DNA from: Tilletia caries
Taxonomy: Eukaryota > Basidiomycota > Exobasidiomycetes > Tilletiales > Tilletiaceae
Assembly: GCA_032718865.1 (NCBI GenBank)
Contig: JALUTQ010000046.1
Coordinates: forward strand, 1,116,001-1,180,000
Length of the DNA stretch: 64,000 nt
Reading direction: 5' to 3'
Shown here: piece after piece, positions 32,259-43,208 of the stretch
Layout of the letters: every line of letters begins with the position of its first letter
How positions within the stretch are numbered: the stretch's first letter is position 1
The notes under the pieces: model-generated
Seen by the model: the letters and a program-made list of their open reading frames with translations, nothing else
Told to the model about the DNA's origin: nothing
Databases searched by the model: none
Translations under genes and position numbers: made by a program

Positions 32259-35200
32259 TCAGATTGCCCAGTCGTCCTCCCGAATCTCAGCTTCCTGTAC
32301 AAGTGGCCGCCCGATTGCAGCGGCTGCCCCGTCGCACATGACACATCCCTTGGCCACCAAGCTGTCGAGCTCGTCACGAATCTCCTCTACGCGCTCCTCG
32401 TCCTCCGCATTGAGCACGATACCCTTCTCACCCGCGCCGCTCATAGGTGTCCGCGCTCCTCCGATGGAGTTGCCAGCCGAGGAGACAACGCCATTCGCGC
32501 CTCCGCCCTTCTGTATCCATGCTGCCCTTGCCTGTGATCCCACCAGGGGCTCCTCGAAGGGATCGAGCGGAGCTAGGATCTGCTTCGAACCCGCGACCCC
32601 GAGGCTGACTCCGGCACTGATTGCGCTGACGACAGCATCAGGCACTATGTACTCCCGCAGACGGTCCAACCCCAGCCCGCTCGTGACACCGGTGATGCCG
32701 GCCATCGCTGCTGCTGTGCCCTTCCGGGCGGCGTCGCCGACGAGCTGTTGGCCAGGCTTGAACACGTTGCGAACGACGGCCGAGGTGTATGTGGATGAAA
32801 TCGCAGGTACGAGGCCGTCGGTCAAGGACGAGAGCTGATTCTGCAACTCGACGATGCGACGGAGTGATCGAGGCGGTAGCGTCCGAGTCGTCTAAACAGC
32901 GAGCAGGGATGAGATCAGTAATCCATATCACTGATGGTACCTCCGAGAAGGAAAGTGAAAGGCCTGAATGATCGCTCTCCGTAGAAAACTCACCTCTGCT
33001 ATCAAGCAATCCGCATGGAAGGAATGGCGACAGTGGAAGACGTAGAACTGCCGTGTCAACAGTGGAAGCCCGCACAGGTTGCACGACTCGGTCGGCTCGA
33101 CGGTGATGAACCGCTCCGCAAGCTTGGAGATGTCTTCCTGGATCGCCTCTGCGCTCCTCGTCGCTTGCGTCATCTCTTCCTTGAGTGCCTCTGTTCGGCT
33201 GGCGTACGACTCCAGTGCGGCGCAGATCTCGTCCTTGAACTCGTCGATGACGACGAAATCGGGGAAGAAGGGCAGGATGTCCTCGATCGAGAGAATATCC
33301 GTGTTACTCAAGAAGGTCATCACTCTGTTGACAATCAGCAAGGAAGAGTTCAGTAAGGCAGCGGAAAGTCCCATCCAAAAGGAAGCTCATGTGCGAGACA
33401 ACTGACCTCTTGATGTCCTTTGTTTGCTGCACGACGTGCTTTGCGCTCTTCAGCCACAATTTCTTCTTGAGAACATCGTCCGCCTCCACCATGTCCGCAC
33501 ACCGACTGGCAAGCTCCACATCGCCATGATCGAGCGCAAGGTCAACAGCGCTCTCGTAAAGACCCATCTTGGCGTAAATCTGAACACACGCCTCCTGGCA
33601 CTCGTTCGTCACACACGTCCGCAACGCGTAGTCGAGGTCGTAGTAAGGTTGGCCTGTGTAAGGATTCTGCTCGCTCTGCGCAATGAAGTCCAGCAGCGCC
33701 TGGGCCGCTTCTGGCTTGTTTGGCGACTCGCTGGCTGCTGTTGCGAGCAGGGTCAGGAGGAAGTTGTGCACGGCCGAGTCGGCGCTTCGCTGATAGTCGA
33801 CGACGTGGCGCAGATATCGGATCGCTTCCGAACGAGCCTGATCGTCCTTGCGCACGTGCAGCATGGCTGGCATCAACCTGCGCGGCTCCAGATCAGGTTG
33901 GTCGATCCAGTGATCGACGCATTGCCGAGGGGCATGTGTCATGAACACCACTGCAAAATTGTAGTACTGCTCGAGAGAGCTCTGGCATCGGTGCAGGTGA
34001 CCAAAAGGACTTTGTCAGTCAGCCAAGTTGACATACATGTCCATACTATCTATAAAGCTCACCTGTTCACTGGTCGCCTTCAGTGCTGCGGCCCAGTCCT
34101 CCTCTTGAATCCAATGCCTGATAATGCGCTCGTGCTCTCCAATCGTGGCAGCAAAGTGAAGATACATGTCAGTGCGTCCATGTCGAGACAGCAGGCTGAA
34201 AGTGGTTTTCTTGTCGAGGTTTTCCTGCCAGATGTCAAATTGAGTGAGTTTCAGTTAACAGCCAGCCTGTGAGAGAACAGCGTCCACCGCATTCTTACCT
34301 TGTATGTGACCAGAAACTGTCTCAACTCGTCTTCTAGCATTTCGTTCTCTAATCGCAAGTTGGCAGCGTCCGATGCAGTTTTGGCCGTCGCAATGTCCTC
34401 GAGCTGGTTGATCTTGCTAAGGTATATCTCGACCAGCCAAGTCGCCAGCATGACTCGTTGGGTCAGATCCTGCAGGAAGACGGCTTGTTGCTCAGTGGTA
34501 GAACATAATGCATCGGCTGTTCTCGAAAACTCACCATCTTTTTCAAGCGCTCCAGTCTTGCAATGAGATAGTATCGTAGGGCATCTCGCTCATCAGCATC
34601 GATGAACTTAAGTATGACTTCTTCGAAAGTTCGCGAGAGCGTCTGCGAGTAGCACTGAGCTGCAGGTATGAACTTGCCCTCCTCGAAGTTGCGATCACCT
34701 TGCGCAGCGAGGATCTTGTCTCGCTGGGATATTGACTTGGCGTGCTTGAGCGCTTGGTCGAATGCACCGCGTCGCATGTACACCTTCCATGCGTCCCGGT
34801 CCTCGTCCTTGACAATAATCTCGAAGATGCTCGAGTCCGTGTAGACCCAATACGTTCGACGGGCCGTGTCCACAGCAGTCCCGAGAACCTGCTCATCAGA
34901 TTTGAGGGGAAGGGTCTCTTGATATACGACTTGGTCATCCAGTATGCTTGTCCCAATCACCTGGTCCTTGTAAAGCAGAAGGAAGTGAAAGCCTGTCAGG
35001 GCCATGCTGACTGGGACCCCTAGAGGGGCTCCCTCCTCAGAGCCGTTGGAGGAAGGGAAAGGGAGTAGGTTGGCGCTGTCGATTATGGAGTCGCCCGCCG
35101 ACTGGTTTGAGATGGCGAGTGTCCCGTGATACACACCTGGCTCCGTCATCCAGGCGATAGCTCGCGGTATTCTTCCTTGTTGCGGTATGGACACGTGTAA

Positions 35201-36524
35201 TTGCGAATGTGCCAGATCTCCGGGCAGCTCCGACTCTGGAAACGAAGTCCAGAGCAACTTCAGTCAGCTCGTCGTAAATTTCTATGGCAACATGATGGCA
35301 GAACTCACTCAAGTTCGGACTTATGCTGGTCCGATATGGTTCGAAGAGTCGATCATACACGAACTCGCCGTCTGAATCCTCCACTCGTCCGACCCCGCAG
35401 CTTCCGATGAATTCAAAGATGCGAGTATTTGTGGCTGCAATCACAGCTGCCTTGCGCACTCGGTCCTTTGTCCCACTGTTGGTAGGAAACAGAATTGCCT
35501 CCAAGCCGATGATCGGCTGACGCTCCGAGAGAGTGTAAACGTGTCGGCAGCTTCGGTCGACTTCCGATGACCCTCCGCCCCCTGCCGTGCGCCGGGCGAG
35601 ACGGTCAAGAAAGTCGCCCTCGTCAGGCCCGCCGTTGATGGGAGCTGTGAGGATTGCCTCATAGATATCTCCCGATCGCGTGCCCAGCAGGATCTCGCGC
35701 GTGGTGGTCATTTGAGCTCCCTCCCTCTTGCTGGTAAACGTTTGAGAAGCTGCCGAGGAGCGATTCCAAGCGACGCTCTCCAGGACCAGACCCTTGAGCC
35801 GGGGCAAGATGCGAGCCTTCTTCCAGCCAGAGCGCCAGTAGAAGTTGTCACCCGAAAGCATGGTCAGAATCAAATGGCGGCCCGTTGGATCGGCAAACAT
35901 CTTGTAGGGTCCTTGCTGTGCTGGGTTCGGCGGCGGAGCGTTTCGCGCGCGTGCTGGGGGCGCGAGGGGCACGTCTGCTTCCTCTGTGCGCTCCGGGTCG
36001 TCCAGCTGAATGCGCACGAGCTTTGGGGTAGGAATCGTGGATCCATTCGCTCCTGATGAACCGGGCGTGGGCCGTGCATACAAGCACATGGTGAGAGTGT
36101 TGGATGCGACGGTCATGAGAGCCAACGGTGCCGGGAAAGCATATTGGACGCGGCCCAGCTGGAAGATGGGCGCAGCATCATTGCTGGGTTCCTCGGCGTC
36201 GTTGGAGACGAACCCTGTCTCGAGCTGAAGATGGACCTGTCGCGTGAGCGGTCTCATCGGGGTGAAGGAAAGGCCATCTTCGGAAGTGCATGACTTACGG
36301 TGGTGACAGGTTCCGCAGGCTCCTCATCTCGCGCAGGCGCCATTCTGGCCTGTGGCTTGCTGGGAGACCGTCCTGTGCCATTCGAGATTGCTGCGCCGGT
36401 GCTGTTGGGCGCTCGCGCCGCTGTTCGCGAGCTTTGGACGAACCTGGCGATTCGAAGCACAATGGGGTCAGAATCAGAACCCGACATCGCAGATCTTGCT
36501 GGGCTCCACTCACTCGTCGAACAT
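32259..36524 (-). CDS. VPS18: Vacuolar sorting protein Vps18 (Pep3), HOPS/CORVET core subunit
   Basis: Exons 36524-36514, 36443-36299, 36236-35309, 35235-34535, 34469-34299, 34224-34063, 33981-33407, 33324-32994 and 32891-32259 sum to 3657 nt, or 1218 residues, with frame kept throughout. An N-terminal beta-propeller region (PIFQLGRVQYAFPAPLALM) is followed by the clathrin-repeat alpha-solenoid (GAFDQALKHAKSISQRDKIL; MGLYESAVDLALDHGDVEL). The C-terminal RING-H2 begins CNLCGLPLLTRQFYVFHCRH and FHADC. It is completed after a 140-residue Ala/Gly-rich spacer by ELDSLVAKGCVMC, as in other Vps18 proteins. It tethers membranes for vacuole and endosome fusion. The first coding exon is only 11 nt (MFDE). 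Some AUGs further upstream cannot be excluded. Confidence 0.9.
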
Positions 36525-37051
36525 GCTGTTGACTGCGACCACTTTCGCGCCTCACTAGCAAGCTGAATGGTCTCCCCAACCAACTCCGATGCGTGTCTCT
36601 ACCAGGATGACCGTGGCTGTATGCACATGTCGTCTATCGTCAGTGCTCTCCTTGACTGGGTGATGGTGAGTGCCTGCTGCACGTGACTTGAATACCGGAG
36701 CCTTTTGAAGCACTCGGCCGAGAACTGCGGGTGATCCCGCTCTCCTCAACGCCTCATCGACGCATCCACGCCGCTTGCTTTGGGCGTGGGTTTGAGCGAA
36801 CACTCATTCATATATAAACAACTCCCTCTCCTGCTTCTCGGCACCGCCGCTCCCGCCGCTCCCGCCGCCCGCGCCGCCCACGCCCCACGCCCCGCGCCCG
36901 AAAGGATCATCCTGACGCCGGACGGATGATGCACTCACCTCGAAGTGTTGGCGCCTTCCGCACGCATTGCACAGTGATCGATGCTGAGCATAATGGCCTC
37001 CGAGTCCCATATGTATCGAAGCTGAATTACTGAATCTTGATTCACGCCTAT

Positions 37052-37691
37052 CACTGCTACCATGGGGGTTGTTTTAAGGGGTGTAAGACGCTTGTGGAAC
37101 GCACGTGTTCACCTCATGTTATAATTTTCTATTTTGTTCCGCTGATTTGGGTGTTAAATCACCTTCTAATGGTGTTAAAACCCAGTAGGCATAGTGATCA
37201 CGTGACTGCTGCAGGGACGCGGGAAGTGAGACAAGGCGTCTCCAGACGCCTTCCTCACCGCCACCACCTTGCTCGACACCACGGCCCTCACCACACCCAC
37301 CCGCGATGCCCAGCTCGCCACAGCATGTCATCCGCAGGTAGCAATACTGTAAATCGAGGGTTTCTGTCTTCAGAGAGCAGCATCAATTGAGTGTGGAAGC
37401 AGCTGTGAGCCTTTTGAGATACAGGGCAGAGACTCTGAGACCACCGAGCAGACCCATTCCAATTAGAGAAACTGAAAGTCTAACTTGTCTTCGGTTCTAA
37501 CAGCCGTAGAACACCTCCAATACGTCATTGTTTTAAAGCATGAGTCCGCACCACCTAAAACGCTGCAGTTTTTGCCTAACCCTTAAAACGCCTCCACAAC
37601 AGGGATGTTTTGAGAGAACCGTAAAATCATTGTAAAACAAATTATTACGAAGTGCTATACACCCCTTAAAACAACCCCCATGGTAGCAGTG
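37052..37691. mobile_element. MITE-like non-autonomous DNA transposon with 34-bp perfect terminal inverted repeats
   Basis: CACTGCTACCATGGGGGTTG opens the left end, and the same 34 bp (37052-37085) reads in reverse complement at 37658-37691. The 640-bp interior lacks a transposase frame and is more AT-rich than neighbouring DNA, with several internal GTTTTAA/TTAAAAC motifs. Both ends are flanked by TAT (37049-37051 and 37692-37694), a possible 3-bp target duplication. That size would suit a PIF/Harbinger-type element, but it is too short to be proof. Confidence 0.8.
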
Positions 37692-38021
37692 TATGAATGC
37701 GGCACATATGGGATGTCTCTCCAGGTTATAGGTGTAGGCCTTTGAAGAAGGCGATCCGAGCACCTCACCATCCTCATTCATCCTTCATCACACACCTCAC
37801 ATATGACATAACTCACTGACTCCTCTCATCTCATTATTTCCCCTGTCTCGGCGACAGGGCCATCTTCTAAAAGGGAGGCTGTGCGTGTCTCCTGTCACGA
37901 TTAATCGCACTGCTCATCTCGCTGACACCCACAGCGGTCCCTTGCTCAAGGTTCGGCCCCGAGCCTGCTGTACGCCTTTTCACCTTCAGGTTCGCTGCTC
38001 CACCAGTGGGGCGAACCGAGC

Positions 38022-38654
38022 GGGTAATTCTAATCCACTCCCCCGGGCGAAGGTTCGCCCCCCCGGGGCGAAGCATTTTCACCTTCGCCCGGGGCGAACA
38101 CAGCGACGATCGTGACCATGTTCGCCTCGAGCTCTGTTGTGTTATGCAAGTCAAAGGCACACAGAATTCGTCTCAGACATAGCTCCGCTTCCCACGGCGG
38201 AATGTGATTTTGTCTGACCACCTTTTTCGGCTCTTTGGGGTCTCATCAGGCTGGGAGACCCTGTAACCTGTTCCCTAATCGGCCGTGATCTGGGTCTCAC
38301 CGTTGCTGTTAGACCATGTCAGACTTTTCAGACTGCCGCAGACCTCATCTCAGACTCCAGCAATATAGGACGTCTTCTCCCAGTCAGGCACACCACGTGG
38401 AGTTTCAAACATCACTTTGCAGCATATTTCGATTTATAATTTATAGTGCCGTGCAAAATGGTCGGTACCGACAGTGTGCCTGAGAGAGAGTGGAACTGGA
38501 AGGCTCTGAAAGTGGAACTGGAAGGCTCTGAAACATACTGAAAATATGAAAATAAGGTGGGGGGCGAAGCGTAGAAAATTTCAAGCGTTCGCCCCCCCCC
38601 CCCCTGGGGCGAACGTTTTTGATGTTCGCCCGGAGGAGTGGATTAGAATTACCC
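38022..38654. repeat. Inverted-repeat pair with GGGCGAA/TTCGCCC hairpin clusters
   Basis: A 30-bp arm at 38022-38051 (starting GGGTAATTCTAATCCACTCC) recurs in inverse orientation at 38625-38654 with one mismatch. Around each arm, the words TTCGCCC and GGGCGAA recur several times, forming nested short palindromes separated by C/G homopolymer runs (for example at 38590-38605). It may be a second MITE-like element or two insertions of one short element in opposite directions. Confidence 0.65.
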
Positions 38655-39603
38655 GAACCGAGCGTTCTGCTTCCGGCCAACAGCAAGGCCAGCGGTCGCT
38701 TGCTCACGCCCTTACGACGCCTCACGATCCTCAACCTCACCTTGATGTTTGTTACAATCCTGAACATCGTCTCAAGCTCGCCTGCTTCTGAGACGGCGGC
38801 CGGCGACAGGGGCGACACCAAAGGGCCAAACCTTTCGCTCAACCATTCCTTTTTTCTTATTGTGTCTGGTTTAGATTTCATGCTCGTAAAAGGTCGTCGG
38901 CCGTCGCTCTCTTCAAAAACCTTGCATCTTATTTGATGATTCATTCGAGGGTGAACATGTCTTTCCATCGTCACCTCATCTCGCTTTCGCATCTCATTGA
39001 CGGCCTTTGCTTTTTCACATGTGCAATCTCACAGACTCGCGATGCTGACTTTTCTCTTCGCCTCATCTTTGTCCTTCAGTTCTTCTCTTTCCTATGGCCC
39101 TTCCACGCAGCTCTCCTTCTCAAAGCTCAACACGTATAGACTCACCCACCTTTTCCCACATGCATCTTTGCTTCGTCCGACCTCAAAGGCACGATTGACC
39201 ATCGACAAATTGGCGTTTCACACGGTCCGTCCATTGAGCAGAATCATCCTCTCTTGTGCCGAGCGTGCACGGCTCTCCTCTTCGATTCTCGCGTCCGTAA
39301 CAAGTCAATAACCCCAGCAGGGCCAGAGTCCTGTCTGCGCTTCACTACCGCCCAACACCTTCAACGCATTGCTGGGCACATCGCATTTGGTCTCCTCGTC
39401 GAGCTCCCTCGGTAAGTCCTCCTCATTTCCAGCGAAACGATTGCACTTCGAGATCCCCCAGAACGCGACACCGCTTGCCTTCCGCTTTGCGTTCTTTCGA
39501 AGGCTGGCAGCGGCGGTAGCGCAGACCGCTCATTAACTTCACGACCGGGGTCCTTGCGCTGTGAAACACAGTGGGCCAAACCCAGCAGGAAGGACGAAAG
39601 GAA

Positions 39604-41535
39604 ATGAGCTATGGCGGTTCCAATATACGGGAGTTGCATCTAATGAGCGTCGGATGGGTGCAACCCTCGCCTCCACTGTCATCCCGCCCAAAATCTCGCC
39701 AAGCCTCATCCTGGCGCCATGAGCCGCTCGTCAGGGTTGCAGAATCAGGTTCGTCACCGCGTATAAAGCCGCCGCCCCTGACAGTCAACCCGCGTCGCCC
39801 TCCCCATGCTCATCATCGCTCCTCTCTTCATTCCATTTCTCCCTCTTCCCCAGCTCCTGGGAGTCGCCTTCAAGGCCTAGGATCCTCCTTCACACTACGA
39901 CAGCGTCTCCTTCACCAAAGTCATCGACAAAGCCCTCTGAACACCAAGTCACCTCAAGCAAACCAGCCAAGAGATTACAAGGAAATGACTTCGAATACAA
40001 CCTCAGCCATGTCGAAAGATAGTTCGCCCTCATACAGCTTTGATTCGGACACACAGCCAATGCCAGAATTCCATCCTGGCAATCATTTTCGAGGACCCGT
40101 ACTGCCGTCCTCCGCACGTCCTATTTCGCAAAATGGCACGGTTCCGTCCAGCGGCTCAGGTCCTTGGAGAGAACGACAGGGTCCTGCCGTCGCTTCCTCA
40201 TCTTCCGCCACCAGCGGTGGACTTCGCCCTAGAGGAAACTCGACCCTCCCTCCCACTCCTACCTTGGGCAGTTCTCAAAATGCTCGTCACGTTCAGCGGT
40301 TTCGAGGCTCCACGATACACATTGTCTCTCCGCCCAAGCAGGAGGTCGGGTCGGACGGTCGGCCTCGCCGACTGACGGTCAATTCCCACGAGGTCCCGAG
40401 CTCTCCTGCCGCCGGACATTCTCATTTCAACATTGGCTCGAGACCGGTCAGGGAGGCACCACGTCCCTCGCACGGATCGCTGTCGCCTGCGCGCGTTCTC
40501 CCTTCACCAAACCGATCGGTGCATAGGCGATCAACCATGTTGCTCGTAGTTGGATCTTCAGCAGGGGCGCGTCAAACTCCCATTGTGCCCGGTTCTCCGA
40601 CCCCTTTTACACCCGTAGAACATCGCCCATACGTTCCTCTCCGGCCTCCTCCGCTGTCGGCCTCTCAATCTCGTTCTTGGGTCGGTCTGCAGCCAGAATC
40701 GAGTAGCTCGAGCCGTCGTCCGCGAGCATACACGGATATCCGCGATCGTCTGCAGCTTCGGGAAAACATGCTGGCCATTATTCCGCCCTGCGAACGTCCA
40801 AGCGGAGCGGCGTTCGGACATGGGACGATGATCAACACGGCGGTATCGCGCCTCCTTTTGGGCAATGGCGGCCGCGGATCTCCTCTTCCTCTGAACGGAG
40901 GCCGCAGGATCAGCACCTCCAGCACGATGTCAACAGAGCAAATGTTGCACCACAAAGTCTCAGTTTCGTCAAGCATGGGCCACTCTGATGCTACCCTGGT
41001 CGAAGAGTATTCGAAGGCGAACACGTATCACCATGCCACCTCTTTCTTTCCTACGATGGAGCGAGGACTGGAGGCCTCTCGGATGAGATCCCTCCCTGCA
41101 CTTCGTCTACCTCAAGGACCATTTCCGGAACTTCCACAGCCACCCCCGCATCGAATACGCTCTTCGTCCTTCCGACGTGACGTGGTCCGGTCTTCTCTCG
41201 ACGAAGACGTGGATCGTTCAAGTGGGGAATTTCAGCAACGAGCACGGCGACTGTCTCAGTCCGTGGACGAAGAGGATGAGGAGGAAGACTCTCGCCAGGC
41301 CATGGACATCGATAGAGATTCGCCGCATGGACGCTCTTCCACTCCTGTCCTAGGCTCATCACGGCCCCACAAGAGACATCGAAGCTCCTCACCACCCACG
41401 GAGATTATGCAGCTGTCGATGCAGAAGAACTATGCAGCCGCTCCCGAAGCAAGGGCAGAGCGTTCTGAATCTCGCTTTCCCTCCTTGAGCGAGCTGGGCT
41501 TGATTGCGCAGATGCGGATCACCCCTCGGCAATGA
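39604..41535 (+). CDS. Hypothetical Ser/Pro-rich disordered protein
   Basis: One long open frame with no intron; 643 residues from the ATG at 39604. Two further in-frame ATGs at 39985 and 40012 (MSKDSSPSYSFDSDTQPM) may be the true start, since the first 130 residues are low-complexity. Composition is Ser, Pro and Arg-rich with no predicted globular domain. Short ordered-looking segments are ISQNGTVPSSGSGPWRE and RAYTDIRDRLQLRENMLAI. A Glu/Asp cluster (DEEDEEEDS) precedes a basic PHKRHRSSSPP. The end is FPSLSELGLIAQMRITP, a hydrophobic patch that could be a short binding motif. A nuclear regulatory role is a guess from the charged patches. No family was recognised. Confidence 0.55.
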   Translation: MSYGGSNIRELHLMSVGWVQPSPPLSSRPKSRQASSWRHEPLVRVAESGSSPRIKPPPLTVNPRRPPHAHHRSSLHSISPSSPAPGSRLQGLGSSFTLRQRLLHQSHRQSPLNTKSPQANQPRDYKEMTSNTTSAMSKDSSPSYSFDSDTQPMPEFHPGNHFRGPVLPSSARPISQNGTVPSSGSGPWRERQGPAVASSSSATSGGLRPRGNSTLPPTPTLGSSQNARHVQRFRGSTIHIVSPPKQEVGSDGRPRRLTVNSHEVPSSPAAGHSHFNIGSRPVREAPRPSHGSLSPARVLPSPNRSVHRRSTMLLVVGSSAGARQTPIVPGSPTPFTPVEHRPYVPLRPPPLSASQSRSWVGLQPESSSSSRRPRAYTDIRDRLQLRENMLAIIPPCERPSGAAFGHGTMINTAVSRLLLGNGGRGSPLPLNGGRRISTSSTMSTEQMLHHKVSVSSSMGHSDATLVEEYSKANTYHHATSFFPTMERGLEASRMRSLPALRLPQGPFPELPQPPPHRIRSSSFRRDVVRSSLDEDVDRSSGEFQQRARRLSQSVDEEDEEEDSRQAMDIDRDSPHGRSSTPVLGSSRPHKRHRSSSPPTEIMQLSMQKNYAAAPEARAERSESRFPSLSELGLIAQMRITPRQ

Positions 41536-41874
41536 GCAACAGGAGACTCTGCGTACTCCCTCAACAACAACAAAATCTCCACTAGATGTGGTGTACATAC
41601 CTTCCCAGTTTCGTTTCGTGTCCTTTCCCCTTCCGCTGCGCAGGTTCTCTTGGTCTTCCTCGGCTTCACTCGTTCCCATCACCGCAGCATGCATAGCCTT
41701 CCTATATCTCTTCACCATGACAACACCCTGGGCCACTTGTACCATACTCGCAATCTTGTAATGAATACATGGCTTTCCCATCACCATTTTTCATTCATGC
41801 GCGCTTACAATGCAGATGCAGGGAGACGTGGAAGCTGAAGCTCTTGCATGATATGAATGGGAATTCCTCAAGCC

Positions 41875-43038
41875 TCAAGGCGGCAGCCACTCGCCCCTGT
41901 TCCACTTGCCAAATCTTTGTCCACCCAACCAAGCCTCCCCGCTCTCTTCCGCATTCCTCACCAGGTCATGCAACCACTGCTGCGGTAGCTTTTCCACGGC
42001 CCGTTTCCGCTCCTCCTGTTCGGCCTTCTTCGTCGCCGATCGGAGAACACCACGGACTTGACGGACCTCCTGTAGGAGTTTTTGAGTCCGGTTGGATGAT
42101 TCGCCTTCGGCTTCTCTGGAAGCACGGTACCTTTCTACCAGGTAGAGTACGCGATTTTGGAGTGCGGTAAGTGAATCGGAGGACTTTGCTGTTGATGTTG
42201 TCTCGCCATTGCTGGACTGTTGTTGTTGTTGCATGAGAAAGACCGACATGGGCTTTTGACCGTCCCATCGATTGGGCCGCTGACCCATGGGTCCTCGAAC
42301 AGGTTTGGAAGAGACCTGAAGAGAGGGAATGCGATACTCCCCCGAGAAGGGTGAATCGTTCTGTCCCCGTCCCCACTGATTCGTCCAATCACCCTCAGGA
42401 CCGTCGCCACCCATTACATCGAGAGCGATGTCGTTCTGAGAATTGGAAGACGAGCGAGATCGGCTCGAGGTCCGGCCTGAGACGAGCATGACCTGTTGGG
42501 TGCCTCCTCCTCGTTTGCTCAGCGGTTGCATCTGAGTGTGAGGCGAGAGATGGTGATACACCAGCGAGGCTAGGTTCTCGACGACTTTATGAGCGAGGGT
42601 GTGATGAAGGGTTGGATCATCGTCGTCTTCCGTCGCACTCTTATGAAGGCTGCTGGAAGTAGCCGTAGATGGCCCTGGTCTGGCTGAGGCAGTTTGAGCA
42701 GCGAGGACTTTGGCGCCGGCGATGTGCGAGGTATCGAAAGCATCCCGGCGAGGCGAAAAGGCAGACGACAGCAGAAGCGCGATCGTATTTCGAGCTGGCA
42801 GGAAGAACCAGGACCTTCATGAGCATGCACGACGACCCTTCCAAGGTACTTGAGAACGCAACTCACCCGAGTGCTCGAAATGCACATCTGCTGGATCTCC
42901 GCTCGTATTCGAAAGAGCGGCGACAAATTCACCTCGAAGCGCTCGACGCAGGTTCGACGCGGCCGGCTTGTGGAACTTGACGGAAGCTCGTACAGCGCGA
43001 AGCAGTCGCCTGTATACCATCCGCTGACTTGCATCCAT
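41875..43038 (-). CDS. Hypothetical protein with LYR-like N-terminal segment
   Basis: Two exons (43038-42867, 42794-41875), 1092 nt, 363 residues. The N-terminus MVYRRLLRAVRASVKFHKPA followed by NLRRALRGEF resembles the first helix of LYR-motif or DUF1763-type mitochondrial proteins (x-Y-R with trailing basic residues). The middle is Ser/Gln-rich and disordered. The C-terminal 100 residues are helical and charged (LTALQNRVLYLVERYRASRE; TQKLLQEVRQVRGVLRSATK) and end GKWNRGEWLPP. A mitochondrial location is suggested by the basic N-terminus but not proven. The intron has GTGAGT and GCCAG ends and restores frame. Confidence 0.6.
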
Positions 43039-43208
43039 ATTCTTCACGCTTTCACCTCGCCAGGCTCATCGTTCATCGTCTGCCTTTTTCCAGAGCTTCA
43101 TCAGAAATTGGGTCGCGAATAAGGTTCAGCAGGCTTTCCATGTCGACCCGACTGCACTAATTAGTGCGGAATAGTGGCTGAGGCGCTGAGAGGGAACTGG
43201 GTCTTGAT

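Larger units (their letters stand above)
36525..39603. other. 3-kb gene-free region with transposon-derived repeats
   Basis: No supported gene. Features seen are a CCCGCCG/CCACGCCC-rich GC patch (about 36845-36905, upstream of VPS18), the 37052-37691 inverted-repeat element and the 38022-38654 inverted-repeat pair. Remaining open frames are short, without domains. Confidence 0.6.

Noticed and set aside
32400..32880. The Ala/Gly-rich C-terminal exon of VPS18 as a separate gene
   Set aside because: It joins in frame after the first half of the RING, and its end (ELDSLVAKGCVMC) is the conserved second half of the Vps18 zinc finger.
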